Shown: positions 1 to 5,007 of the stretch, piece after piece
Layout: every line of letters starts with the position of its first letter
Position numbering within the stretch: position 1 is the first letter of the stretch
Assembly: GCA_015295885.1 (NCBI GenBank)
Contig: DVEE01000306.1
Span: 1 to 5,007 of the forward strand
Source of the DNA: Leptolyngbyaceae cyanobacterium M65_K2018_010
Lineage (GTDB): Bacteria; Cyanobacteriota; Cyanobacteriia; Phormidesmidales; Phormidesmidaceae
DNA: 5,007 nucleotides
Direction: 5' to 3'
Program-made: the position numbers and the translations under genes
Notes under the pieces: model-generated
Databases searched by the model: none
What the model saw: the letters and a program-made list of their open reading frames with translations, nothing else
Told to the model about the DNA's origin: nothing

Positions 1-186
1 CTCTCCGGTGGCCGGATCGAGCATCAAGACGCCAAAGCGGCGGTCGCCTTGGAGAATGGTGTTGATCATGATCCGGTAACGGAATTCAAAGATGTGCAAT
101 GGCAAATGCCTGCCTGGAAAGAGCACCAGTTCTGGCAGAGGGAAAAGGGGTAACTCTCTCACAGAAATAGCCTCAGAGAACGCCAT
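1..186 (-). CDS. LON peptidase substrate-binding (LON/PUA-like) domain protein, N-terminal part
   Basis: Open frame from an ATG at 184-186 to the window edge: 62 codons, 3' end missing. The translation begins MAFSEAISVRELPLFPLPEL and continues with VLFPGRHLPLHIFEFRYR (21-38), then a segment containing INTILQ and RRFGVLMLDP. The pattern of LPLFPL, then V-LFPG, then LPLHIFE-RYR is the hallmark start of the LON substrate-binding domain, found at the N-terminus of Lon protease and in stand-alone proteins of about 200 residues. Cyanobacteria carry such a stand-alone protein after rpsJ. No ATPase or protease part is visible, so a full Lon protease cannot be strictly excluded, but the start and context favour the short cytosolic form. 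Its substrate and role are not established. A weak AGGG at 192-195 lies 5 nt before the ATG. It is separated from rpsJ by 252 nt with several hairpins and may have its own promoter. Confidence 0.88.
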   Translation of the reverse strand, partial: MAFSEAISVRELPLFPLPELVLFPGRHLPLHIFEFRYRIMINTILQGDRRFGVLMLDPATGE

Positions 187-245
187 GATTGCCCTAGGGA
201 TGAAAGGCCAGGAGTATCACAAGGATACAGAAGTTTACACTTTTT

Positions 246-251
246 AATATA
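246..251 (-). promoter_or_regulatory. possible -10 element for the LON-domain gene
   Basis: The minus strand reads TATATT here inside an AT-rich stretch (about 231-262) that stands out from the GC-richer spacer around it. It lies about 60 nt upstream of the LON-domain start codon. No convincing -35 hexamer is found at 16-18 nt spacing, so this would have to be a promoter with only a -10 element, a type known in cyanobacteria. TATCCT and GATACT a little further downstream are weaker alternatives. The hairpins between it and rpsJ make a separate promoter plausible. Confidence 0.25.
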
Positions 252-320
252 CCTTTTATCCTAACCTAACCGCCGTTGGTCGCCTGGACCCTCAACCGTG
301 GCCAAAAGCGAGATCCCAGG

Positions 321-357
321 CCCCTGCTGGTTCAGGTGGCTGCCGAAGCAGCAGGGG
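321..357 (-). repeat. stem-loop with perfect 9-bp arms (third after rpsJ)
   Basis: Perfect inverted repeat: CCCCTGCTG at 321-329 and CAGCAGGGG at 349-357, with a 19-nt loop. A competing, very compact hairpin uses 339-352: on the minus-strand RNA it is GCUGC, a UUCG tetraloop closed by C-G, then GCAGC. The stem is GC-rich and would be stable. A T-run (TTTT) occurs on the minus strand only about 15 nt after the stem, not directly after it, so this is not a canonical intrinsic terminator. It may still mark the 3' end of the rpsJ transcript or protect it from 3' exonucleases. Confidence 0.6.
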
Positions 358-361
358 GAGG

Positions 362-405
362 CATGGCTTTGGAGGACTGGGAACCGACTCTACCCCAAAG
401 CCATG
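362..405 (-). repeat. stem-loop with perfect 11-bp arms (second after rpsJ)
   Basis: Perfect inverted repeat: CATGGCTTTGG at 362-372 and CCAAAGCCATG at 395-405, with a 22-nt loop. Only 4 nt separate it from the next stem-loop (321-357). It lies 33 nt downstream of the rpsJ stop codon. No T-run follows on the minus strand. Eleven perfect pairs in a short spacer are unlikely by chance, so an RNA structure at the end of the rpsJ message (stability or termination) is the simplest reading. Confidence 0.65.
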
Positions 406-414
406 ACATGGATG

Positions 415-436
415 CCCCAAGCCTATCGTCCTGGGG
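415..436 (-). repeat. short stem-loop directly after the rpsJ stop
   Basis: CCCCA at 415-419 pairs with TGGGG at 432-436 across a 12-nt loop, beginning 2 nt past the rpsJ stop codon. Five GC-rich pairs alone could be chance. It is listed because two longer perfect stems follow at once. The 5' side (ATGCCCCAAGCC) resembles the arm at 391-403 (TACCCCAAAGCC), so the two stems may be able to exchange partners. Confidence 0.35.
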
Positions 437-438
437 GT

Positions 439-756
439 CTAGAGCTTGACCTCAATATCCACGCCAGCGGGCAGATCCAGTTTCATCAGGGCGTCAATGG
501 TTTTAGAGGAGGGCTGGTAAATATCGATAATGCGTCGATGGGTGCGGCTTTCAAAATGCTCTCGCGAGTCCTTGTCAACGTGAGGAGAGCGTAGCACACA
601 GTAAATCCGGCGCTTGGTTGGCAAGGGAATAGGCCCAATTGCTGTGGCATTGGTGCGGTTGGCCGTATCTACAATCTTTTCGCAGGAGGTATCTAACAGT
701 CTGCGATCGAAAGCTTTTAAGCGAATCCGAATTTTTTGCTGCTGAATCGTAGCCAT
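439..756 (-). CDS. rpsJ: 30S ribosomal protein S10
   Basis: Encodes a 105-residue protein, the normal length for bacterial S10. S10 sits in the head of the 30S subunit and, as NusE, pairs with NusB in antitermination complexes. Recognisable features are the N-terminal KIRIRLKAFDRRLLD strand-helix (8-22), then GPIPLPTKRRIYCVLRSPHV (41-60) followed by DKDSREHFESRTHRR, the conserved loop inserted in the 30S, and the C-terminal strand ending PAGVDIEVKL. The ATG at 754-756 has GGAG (764-767) 7 nt upstream, which supports this start. The gene follows tuf after 105 nt, an order typical of cyanobacteria and plastids; in most bacteria rpsJ heads the S10 operon. An intrinsic terminator lies in that spacer, so transcription must come from read-through or from a promoter I could not identify. 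The stop is TAG at 439-441. Confidence 0.97.
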   Translation of the reverse strand: MATIQQQKIRIRLKAFDRRLLDTSCEKIVDTANRTNATAIGPIPLPTKRRIYCVLRSPHVDKDSREHFESRTHRRIIDIYQPSSKTIDALMKLDLPAGVDIEVKL

Positions 757-800
757 AGGGTAACTCCAGACTAACTAAATTTTCAAGGTTCAAAACAAGC

Positions 801-841
801 AAAAAGGCAAGGACAAGTTAACCGAGCAACCTGTCCCTGCC
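801..841 (-). terminator. intrinsic (Rho-independent) terminator or attenuator between tuf and rpsJ
   Basis: Read on the minus strand, a 14-nt 5' arm (828-841, GGCAGGGACAGGTT) pairs throughout with the 3' arm (806-819, AACTTGTCCTTGCC). Two of the pairs are G-U wobbles, the loop is 8 nt, and five T (801-805) follow immediately. This is a textbook intrinsic terminator oriented to stop transcription coming from tuf, beginning 20 nt past its stop codon. Because rpsJ lies downstream on the same strand and is essential, termination is probably partial, which would lower S10 output relative to the very abundant EF-Tu. Cyanobacteria lack Rho, so intrinsic signals matter more. Confidence 0.8.
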
Positions 842-855
842 GATGAAGTCAGGGA
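834..855 (-). promoter_or_regulatory. alternative stem that could act as antiterminator
   Basis: TCCCTG at 834-839 and CAGGGA at 850-855 form a perfect 6-bp inverted repeat with a 10-nt loop. On the minus-strand RNA the 850-855 segment comes first and pairs with bases inside the 5' arm of the terminator (828-841), so the two structures exclude each other. A ribosome stopping at the tuf stop codon (862-864) would lie close to or over the upstream segment. The pairing is seen directly; the regulatory role is inference, and a 6-bp repeat could be chance. Confidence 0.35.
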
Positions 856-861
856 TAAACC

Positions 862-2091
862 CTACTTCAGAATCTTCGACACAACCCCAGCACCTACAGT
901 GCGGCCACCTTCGCGAATAGCAAAGCGCATACCCTGTTCAATGGCGATTGGGTTGATCAGCTCAACGGTCATCTTAATCCGGTCGCCGGGCATCACCATT
1001 TCAGCAGTGCCCCCCTCGTCGTCAGTGAAGGCTTTGATGGTGCCGGTTACGTCGGTAGTGCGGACGTAGAACTGGGGTTTGTAACCGGAAAAGAAAGGGG
1101 TATGACGACCACCCTCTTCCTTTTTCAGGATATAGACCTCTGACTCAAACTCGGTATGAGGGGTAATGCTACCTGGCTTAGCTAGCACCATGCCGCGCTC
1201 GACATCTTCCTTCTGAATCCCCCGCAACAACAGACCGACGTTGTCGCCAGCCATACCTTCATCTAGGGTCTTCTGGAACATTTCAACGCCAGTTACAGTG
1301 GTGCTCCGGGTGTCGCGAATACCGACGAGTTCGACGGTTTCACCCACTTTTACCTTGCCACGCTCAATCCGCCCGGTGGCTACCGTACCCCGACCTGTAA
1401 TCGAGAACACGTCCTCAACTGCCATTAGGAAAGGCTTGTCGATATCACGCTCAGGGGTAGGAATATAGTCATCAACGCTATCCATAAGGGCCAGGATCTT
1501 ATCTACCCAAGGATCTTCCCCGCGTTTCAATTTAGGATTAGCCGTTAAGGCTTCCACTGCCAATAGGGCGGAGCCAGAGGTGATGGGAATATCATCCCCG
1601 GGGAAATCGTAGGAGCTGAGCAACTCACGCACTTCCAATTCCACCAGTTCCAGTAATTCCTCGTCATCGACCTGATCTTGCTTATTCAGAAAGACCACGA
1701 TGCTAGGTACGCCCACCTGCTTAGCCAGCAGGATATGCTCTCGGGTTTGAGGCATGGGGCCGTCGGCAGCAGAACACACCAGGATAGCACCATCCATCTG
1801 GGCCGCCCCGGTGATCATGTTCTTCACGTAGTCCGCATGCCCTGGACAATCCACGTGAGCATAGTGACGAGTTTCAGTCTCGTACTCCACGTGGGCCGTA
1901 TTGATAGTGATCCCACGCGCTTTTTCTTCGGGAGCGGCGTCGATCTCGTCGTATTTGCGAGCCTTAGCAGAACCCGCCGCCGCGAGGGCCATGGTGATTG
2001 CCGCTGTTAAGGTCGTCTTACCATGGTCGACGTGACCAATGGTACCAATGTTGACGTGTGGTTTAGTCCGTTCAAACTTTTCGCGTGCCAT
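862..2091 (-). CDS. tuf: translation elongation factor Tu (EF-Tu)
   Basis: Encodes a 409-residue GTPase that carries aminoacyl-tRNA to the ribosomal A site; the length is normal for cyanobacteria. The GTP-binding motifs are all present: P-loop GHVDHGKT (19-26), the switch I region with PEEKARGIT (54-62), DCPGH (81-85, with the catalytic His85), NKQD (136-139) and SAL (174-176). Domain II starts near 215 (KPFLMAVEDVFSITGRGTVATGR is in 219-241). Domain III holds GGRHTPFFSGYKPQFYVRT (327-345) and ends GGRTVGAGVVSKILK. NKQD followed by QVDD is the cyanobacterial/plastid variant of the NKCD motif of proteobacteria. The ATG at 2089-2091 begins the family-typical MAREKFERTKPHVNIGTIGH. The nearest Shine-Dalgarno-like AAAGGA (2104-2109) is 12 nt away, rather far. 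The gene starts 24 nt after fusA and is surely co-transcribed with it; an intrinsic terminator follows. Nothing suggests loss of function. Confidence 0.98.
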   Translation of the reverse strand: MAREKFERTKPHVNIGTIGHVDHGKTTLTAAITMALAAAGSAKARKYDEIDAAPEEKARGITINTAHVEYETETRHYAHVDCPGHADYVKNMITGAAQMDGAILVCSAADGPMPQTREHILLAKQVGVPSIVVFLNKQDQVDDEELLELVELEVRELLSSYDFPGDDIPITSGSALLAVEALTANPKLKRGEDPWVDKILALMDSVDDYIPTPERDIDKPFLMAVEDVFSITGRGTVATGRIERGKVKVGETVELVGIRDTRSTTVTGVEMFQKTLDEGMAGDNVGLLLRGIQKEDVERGMVLAKPGSITPHTEFESEVYILKKEEGGRHTPFFSGYKPQFYVRTTDVTGTIKAFTDDEGGTAEMVMPGDRIKMTVELINPIAIEQGMRFAIREGGRTVGAGVVSKILK

Positions 2092-2115
2092 TTACGTTAC
2101 GTGTCCTTTCCTTTT

Positions 2116-4152
2116 CTAAGCGTTCCCACTGTTTTTAGAGATAATGGCCTCAGCCACGTTTCTAGGAACCTCGCCATAGTGGCTAAATTCCATTGAAAAA
2201 ATGCCCCGACCCTGCGTCTTTGAGCGGATGTCGGTAGCATAACCAAACATCTCAGCCAGGGGGACATCGGCGGTAACTTTGGCAATACCAGCTTCTGACC
2301 CCATGCCCTCGATCTGACCACGTCGGGAGTTTAAATCTCCCATGACATCACCCAGAAAGTCTTCCGGAACTTCAACCTCGACCTTCATAATGGGCTCGAG
2401 AAGGACGGGAGATGCCTTCATAACGGCTTCTTTCATCGCCATTGATCCAGCAATCTTAAAGGCCATTTCCGATGAATCTACCTCATGGTAAGAGCCGTCG
2501 GTAAGCGTAACCTTTAAATCAATTACGGGATACCCAGCTAGGATACCAGATTCGCAGGCTTCTTTCATGCCTTGTTCCGCGGAGGGAATATATTCCTTGG
2601 GAATTGTCCCCCCCACAATTTTAGACACAAATTCAAACCCACTGCCGGGATCTGCAGGCTCCACCTCAACCACAACGTGGCCGTACTGACCCTTGCCACC
2701 GCTTTGACGGACAAAACGCCCTTCTGCTTGGGTGGCTTTCCGAATGGTTTCCCGATAGGCCACCTGGGGGGCACCAATATTGGCTTCTACCTTAAACTCC
2801 CGCAGCATGCGATCTACCAGAATATCCAGATGCAGCTCACCCATACCTGCAATCACAGTCTGATTGGTTTCAGGGTCCGTACTAACCCGGAAGGTCGGAT
2901 CCTCTTCGGATAAAGACTGCAGGGCCTTAGCCAGTTTGTCCATATCCTGTTTGGTTTTGGGCTCTACCGCCACGGAAATGACCGGTTCGGGAACAAACAG
3001 AGATTCCAGCACAATCGGATGGTCTGGATCGCAAATTGTATCGCCGGTAAAGGTATCCTTAAGGCCAATGGCCGCCCCCAAGTCACCGGCTCGTAACTCA
3101 TCGACCTCAATGCGATCATCGGCTTTGAGGACGATTAACCGGGAAATCCGTTCCTTTTTATCCTTAGTGGCATTGTAGATATAGCTCCCCTTTTTCAAGA
3201 CCCCGGAATAGACCCTGACAAAGGTCAGGCGACCGTAGGGATCGGCCATGATCTTGAAGGCCAGGGCAGCCAGAGGGGCCTCGTCATCGGCATGACGTTC
3301 AGCGGTTTCCCCGTTGGGCAATACCCCTTGGATGGGGGGTACATCTAGGGGGGAAGGTAAATAGTCAACCACCGCATCTAACAGCAGTTGGATGCCTCGG
3401 TTCTTGAAGGCGGAACCACAAAGCATGGGTACAATTTCCTCAGCGGTGAGGGGGTGCCCTTCGAGGTATTTCTCCATCAAAACATCATCGGTCTCTGCGA
3501 TCGCCTCAAGCAGCTTGGTGCGATACTCCTCAGCCACCTCCAAGACATCGGCTGGTACCTCTGAGTCCTCAATATTCTCGCCCAGATCGTCGTGGTAGAT
3601 CCGAGCTCGCATGGCTACTAGGTCGACCACACCACGGAAATCGGCTTCGGCCCCAATGGGCACCTGAATGGGCACCGCATTGGCCCCCAAGCGATCGCGC
3701 AATTGCTGGTAAACCTTGTAGAAGTTGGCCCCGGTGCGGTCCATCTTGTTGACAAAGGCAATGCGCGGCACGTTATAGCGATTAGCCTGTCGCCAGACAG
3801 TTTCGGACTGGGGCTGCACCCCACCCACAGAGCAAAACACTGCAATCACCCCATCCAAGACCCGCATGGACCGCTCGACTTCAATGGTGAAATCTACGTG
3901 GCCAGGGGTATCAATGATGTTGACCTGGTGATGACGCCAACTGGTACTGATGGCAGCTGCGGTAATGGTGATCCCCCGTTCCCGCTCCTGTTCCATCCAG
4001 TCGGTTACCGCAGTGCCTTCATGGACTTCACCAATCTTGTGAACGATTCCCGAGTAGTAGAGAATTCGCTCGGTGGTGGTAGTCTTGCCAGCATCAATGT
4101 GGGCGGCAATGCCAATATTTCTGACCCGCTCAAGGGGGGTTGTCCGTGCCAC
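2116..4152 (-). CDS. fusA: translation elongation factor G (EF-G), with apparent 13-residue internal deletion
   Basis: Encodes a 678-residue GTPase that drives tRNA-mRNA translocation and, with RRF, ribosome recycling. The start codon is GTG (4150-4152), fixed by AAGGAGG at 4158-4164 five nt upstream and by the family N-terminus RTTPLERVRNIGIAAHIDAG. G-domain motifs: AHIDAGKTT (17-25), RGITI (59-63), DTPGH (81-85), NKMD (135-138), GSAF (246-249). Domain II is about 287-385, domain III about 387-465 (GMGELHLDI 436-444), domain IV about 466-585 (SGGKGQYGHV 484-493; DGSYHEVDS 552-560, whose His556 matches the conserved domain IV tip histidine), and domain V from about 586, ending in the usual RSKTQGRGIFSMEFSHY pattern. 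Oddity: TAEEI (236-240) runs straight into VPMLCGSAF (241-249), whereas relatives have about 13 more residues (a helix like RAALRKGTIAGTI) between them. Frame and all motifs survive, so it should be functional. Two HIP1 octamers lie within it. The gene lies 120 nt after rpsG and 24 nt before tuf. Confidence 0.96.
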   Translation of the reverse strand: MARTTPLERVRNIGIAAHIDAGKTTTTERILYYSGIVHKIGEVHEGTAVTDWMEQERERGITITAAAISTSWRHHQVNIIDTPGHVDFTIEVERSMRVLDGVIAVFCSVGGVQPQSETVWRQANRYNVPRIAFVNKMDRTGANFYKVYQQLRDRLGANAVPIQVPIGAEADFRGVVDLVAMRARIYHDDLGENIEDSEVPADVLEVAEEYRTKLLEAIAETDDVLMEKYLEGHPLTAEEIVPMLCGSAFKNRGIQLLLDAVVDYLPSPLDVPPIQGVLPNGETAERHADDEAPLAALAFKIMADPYGRLTFVRVYSGVLKKGSYIYNATKDKKERISRLIVLKADDRIEVDELRAGDLGAAIGLKDTFTGDTICDPDHPIVLESLFVPEPVISVAVEPKTKQDMDKLAKALQSLSEEDPTFRVSTDPETNQTVIAGMGELHLDILVDRMLREFKVEANIGAPQVAYRETIRKATQAEGRFVRQSGGKGQYGHVVVEVEPADPGSGFEFVSKIVGGTIPKEYIPSAEQGMKEACESGILAGYPVIDLKVTLTDGSYHEVDSSEMAFKIAGSMAMKEAVMKASPVLLEPIMKVEVEVPEDFLGDVMGDLNSRRGQIEGMGSEAGIAKVTADVPLAEMFGYATDIRSKTQGRGIFSMEFSHYGEVPRNVAEAIISKNSGNA
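3497..3504. repeat. HIP1 octamer
   Basis: Perfect GCGATCGC palindrome inside fusA. This highly iterated palindrome is over-represented in many cyanobacterial genomes. Its presence here supports the taxonomic reading. No local function is implied. Confidence 0.8.
3691..3698. repeat. HIP1 octamer
   Basis: Second perfect GCGATCGC, also in the G-domain part of fusA and about 190 nt from the first. Two copies in 5 kb far exceed the chance expectation for an 8-mer (roughly one per 65 kb at balanced composition). Confidence 0.8.
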
Positions 4153-4157
4153 AGCTA

Positions 4158-4164
4158 CCTCCTT
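4158..4164 (-). promoter_or_regulatory. strong Shine-Dalgarno site of fusA
   Basis: The minus strand reads AAGGAGG with 5 nt (TAGCT) before a GTG start codon. It is the strongest ribosome binding site in the window and decides the fusA start. It probably compensates for the GTG codon. Confidence 0.88.
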
Positions 4165-4165
4165 A

Positions 4166-4184
4166 TCGCTATCGAACCTAGCGA
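4166..4184 (-). promoter_or_regulatory. small hairpin abutting the fusA Shine-Dalgarno
   Basis: TCGCTA at 4166-4171 and TAGCGA at 4179-4184 form a perfect 6-bp inverted repeat with a 7-nt loop. It ends one nucleotide before AAGGAGG. It leaves the Shine-Dalgarno single-stranded, so it could help expose that site or act as a protein-binding element. Chance cannot be excluded for six pairs. Confidence 0.35.
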
Positions 4185-4224
4185 CCCAATGCCAGTCAAG
4201 CCGTTGAAATATCCTCGCAGATTA

Positions 4225-4254
4225 ATTCTAGACACTCAGGAAATAACCCGCCAA
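4225..4254 (-). promoter_or_regulatory. candidate sigma70-type promoter for fusA-tuf
   Basis: On the minus strand TTGGCG (4249-4254, 4 of 6 to the -35 consensus) is followed after 18 nt by TAGAAT (4225-4230, 5 of 6 to the -10 consensus). Transcription would start near 4217, giving a fusA leader of roughly 65 nt that contains the 4166-4184 hairpin and the Shine-Dalgarno. It lies in the 120-nt rpsG-fusA spacer and would let the two elongation factors be made in excess of the ribosomal proteins. It is a match by eye to consensus only. Confidence 0.4.
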
Positions 4255-4272
4255 CGTCCTGATCAGCCTGAA

Positions 4273-4743
4273 CTAATAGCGATAGTGGGCAAAGGCCTTG
4301 TTGGCTTCAGCCATGCGGTGGGTTTCTTCCCGCTTACGCACTGCTCCGCCTGTTTCGTTGGCAGCATCCATCAGCTCATTGGCCAGTTTGATAGCCATGG
4401 ACTTGCCCGCTCTTTGCCGCGAGAACTGCGTGAGCCAACGCAAAGCCAGGGCCACCCCCCGTTCTGGTCGGACTTCCATGGGCACCTGATAGGTCGCCCC
4501 ACCAACCCGCCGGGCCTTCACTTCGACCAGGGGGGTAGTATTGCGCACCGCTCGTTCAAACACCTCTAGGGGATCCGCACCACTACGCTCCTTAATCAGG
4601 TTAAAGGAGTCATAGACAATGCGATCCGCCAGCGATCGTTTACCACTGGTCATTAACCGTCGACTCATCATGGTGATCAGTCGGCTGTTGTAAACCGAAT
4701 CCGGGGGAACTGGACGCTTTTGGATAACAGTACGACGGGACAT
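4273..4743 (-). CDS. rpsG: 30S ribosomal protein S7
   Basis: Encodes a 156-residue protein, full length for S7, which nucleates assembly of the 30S head on the 3' domain of 16S rRNA and lines the E-site mRNA exit. It starts MSRRTVIQKRPVPPDSVYNS, carries GKRSLADRIVYDSFNLI (34-50), the conserved RRVGGATYQVPMEVRPERG (78-96), which forms the beta-hairpin region, and ends AEANKAFAHYRY. The ATG at 4741-4743 matches the family start, though only a weak GGA (near 4755) sits upstream. It follows rpsL after 159 nt and precedes fusA by 120 nt, in str-operon order. In E. coli S7 represses its own synthesis by binding the rpsL-rpsG spacer; whether that holds here cannot be told from sequence. Confidence 0.98.
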   Translation of the reverse strand: MSRRTVIQKRPVPPDSVYNSRLITMMSRRLMTSGKRSLADRIVYDSFNLIKERSGADPLEVFERAVRNTTPLVEVKARRVGGATYQVPMEVRPERGVALALRWLTQFSRQRAGKSMAIKLANELMDAANETGGAVRKREETHRMAEANKAFAHYRY

Positions 4744-4902
4744 GATTCAGAATTCCAAAAAATAAAACCAAACATCAAGCGAAGGATGAGTCACTCCAGC
4801 AGAGAGCGGCTATTAACCCGGAAAAACCACTGGCCATGCCCCACCAAAAAGCAATTCACATTGAACGATGTAGGGAGGCCATCGGGTCGGCAGCACCACG
4901 CC
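4744..4902 (-). other. rpsL-rpsG spacer, no confident element
   Basis: The spacer of 159 nt has no open frame of interest. Its rpsG-proximal third is T-rich on the minus strand. I find only short stems (for example CGATG/CATCG near 4866-4884) and no good promoter or terminator, so rpsG is most likely read from the rpsL transcript. Confidence 0.5.
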
Positions 4903-5007
4903 CTATTCCTTAGGTCGCTTAGCCCCGTACTTGGAGCGCCCTTGACGTCGATCCTTAACCCCAGCAGTATCTAAAGTGCCGCGAATGATATGGTAGCGAA
5001 CGCCAGG
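4903..5007 (-). CDS. rpsL: 30S ribosomal protein S12, C-terminal part
   Basis: The last 34 codons and a TAG stop (4903-4905); the 5' part lies beyond the right edge. The visible protein starts PGVRYHIIRGTLDTAGVKDR and ends RQGRSKYGAKRPKE, the near-invariant S12 C-terminus. S12 sits at the 30S decoding centre and controls tRNA selection fidelity. PGVRYH is the loop where streptomycin-related substitutions occur in other bacteria; the proline next to it is present in its usual form, while the lysine three residues earlier is outside the window. It is the first gene of the str cluster and most likely transcribed together with rpsG. Confidence 0.96.
   Translation of the reverse strand, partial: PGVRYHIIRGTLDTAGVKDRRQGRSKYGAKRPKE

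Noticed and set aside
192..199. The palindrome CCCTAGGG before the LON-domain start codon as an operator.
   Set aside because: It is a single 8-nt palindrome, more simply explained by the AGGG ribosome-binding sequence it contains.
298..594. A 98-codon plus-strand open frame over the rpsJ-LON spacer and the 3' end of rpsJ.
   Set aside because: About half of it is antisense to rpsJ, it lacks a Shine-Dalgarno, and the rest is the hairpin region with no protein-like pattern.
1678..2010. A 110-codon plus-strand open frame opposite the 5' part of tuf.
   Set aside because: It lies wholly antisense to the EF-Tu G domain, and its translation has no family features.
3421..3450. A frameshift or pseudogene reading of the odd EF-G junction.
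   Set aside because: The frame is continuous and both sides match EF-G perfectly, so this is an in-frame gap and not a broken gene.
4171..4199. A second promoter for fusA from TTGACT (4194-4199 on the minus strand).
   Set aside because: The -35 is good, but the hexamer at 17 nt (TTCGAT) matches only 3 of 6 and overlaps the hairpin; 4225-4254 is the better candidate.
3703..4569. A 288-codon open frame on the plus strand across fusA, the spacer and rpsG.
   Set aside because: It is antisense to two conserved genes, has no recognisable domain, and owes its length to the codon bias of those genes.
4720..4974. An 84-codon plus-strand open frame across the rpsL-rpsG spacer.
   Set aside because: It overlaps both ribosomal genes in antisense and shows no conserved features.

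Overview
The window is a stretch of a cyanobacterial chromosome carrying the str ribosomal/elongation-factor cluster, entirely on the minus strand. In transcription order (right to left) it reads rpsL (3' end only), rpsG, fusA, tuf, rpsJ and the 5' end of a gene for a Lon-substrate-binding (LON/PUA-like) domain protein. The cyanobacterial assignment rests on four points: rpsJ directly follows tuf instead of heading an S10 operon, as in cyanobacteria and red-lineage plastids; EF-Tu has the cyanobacterial/plastid-like NKQD...VDD stretch; the LON-domain protein begins like its cyanobacterial homologues; and two perfect HIP1 octamers (GCGATCGC) lie in fusA. Base composition looks balanced and even across the genes, with no mobile elements, CRISPR, tRNA or rRNA.

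Layout: 1-186 start of the LON-domain gene (runs off the left edge); 187-438 a 252-nt spacer with three consecutive stem-loops after the rpsJ stop and an AT-rich possible promoter before the LON gene; 439-756 rpsJ; 757-861 a spacer with a strong intrinsic terminator and an overlapping alternative stem; 862-2091 tuf; a 24-nt gap; 2116-4152 fusA (GTG start, strong Shine-Dalgarno); 4153-4272 a spacer with a good promoter candidate and a small hairpin abutting the fusA Shine-Dalgarno; 4273-4743 rpsG; 4744-4902 a spacer with no confident signal; 4903-5007 the last 34 codons of rpsL.

The genes work together in translation. S12 and S7 are 30S proteins (decoding centre and head), EF-Tu delivers aminoacyl-tRNA, EF-G drives translocation and ribosome recycling, and S10 is a 30S head protein that also acts as NusE in transcription antitermination.

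Most of this is ordinary, and I see no new biological system. Two points merit checking. EF-G appears to lack about 13 residues just before its G5 motif, an in-frame deletion giving 678 residues where cyanobacterial EF-G is usually about 691. The tuf-rpsJ spacer has the layout of an attenuator.
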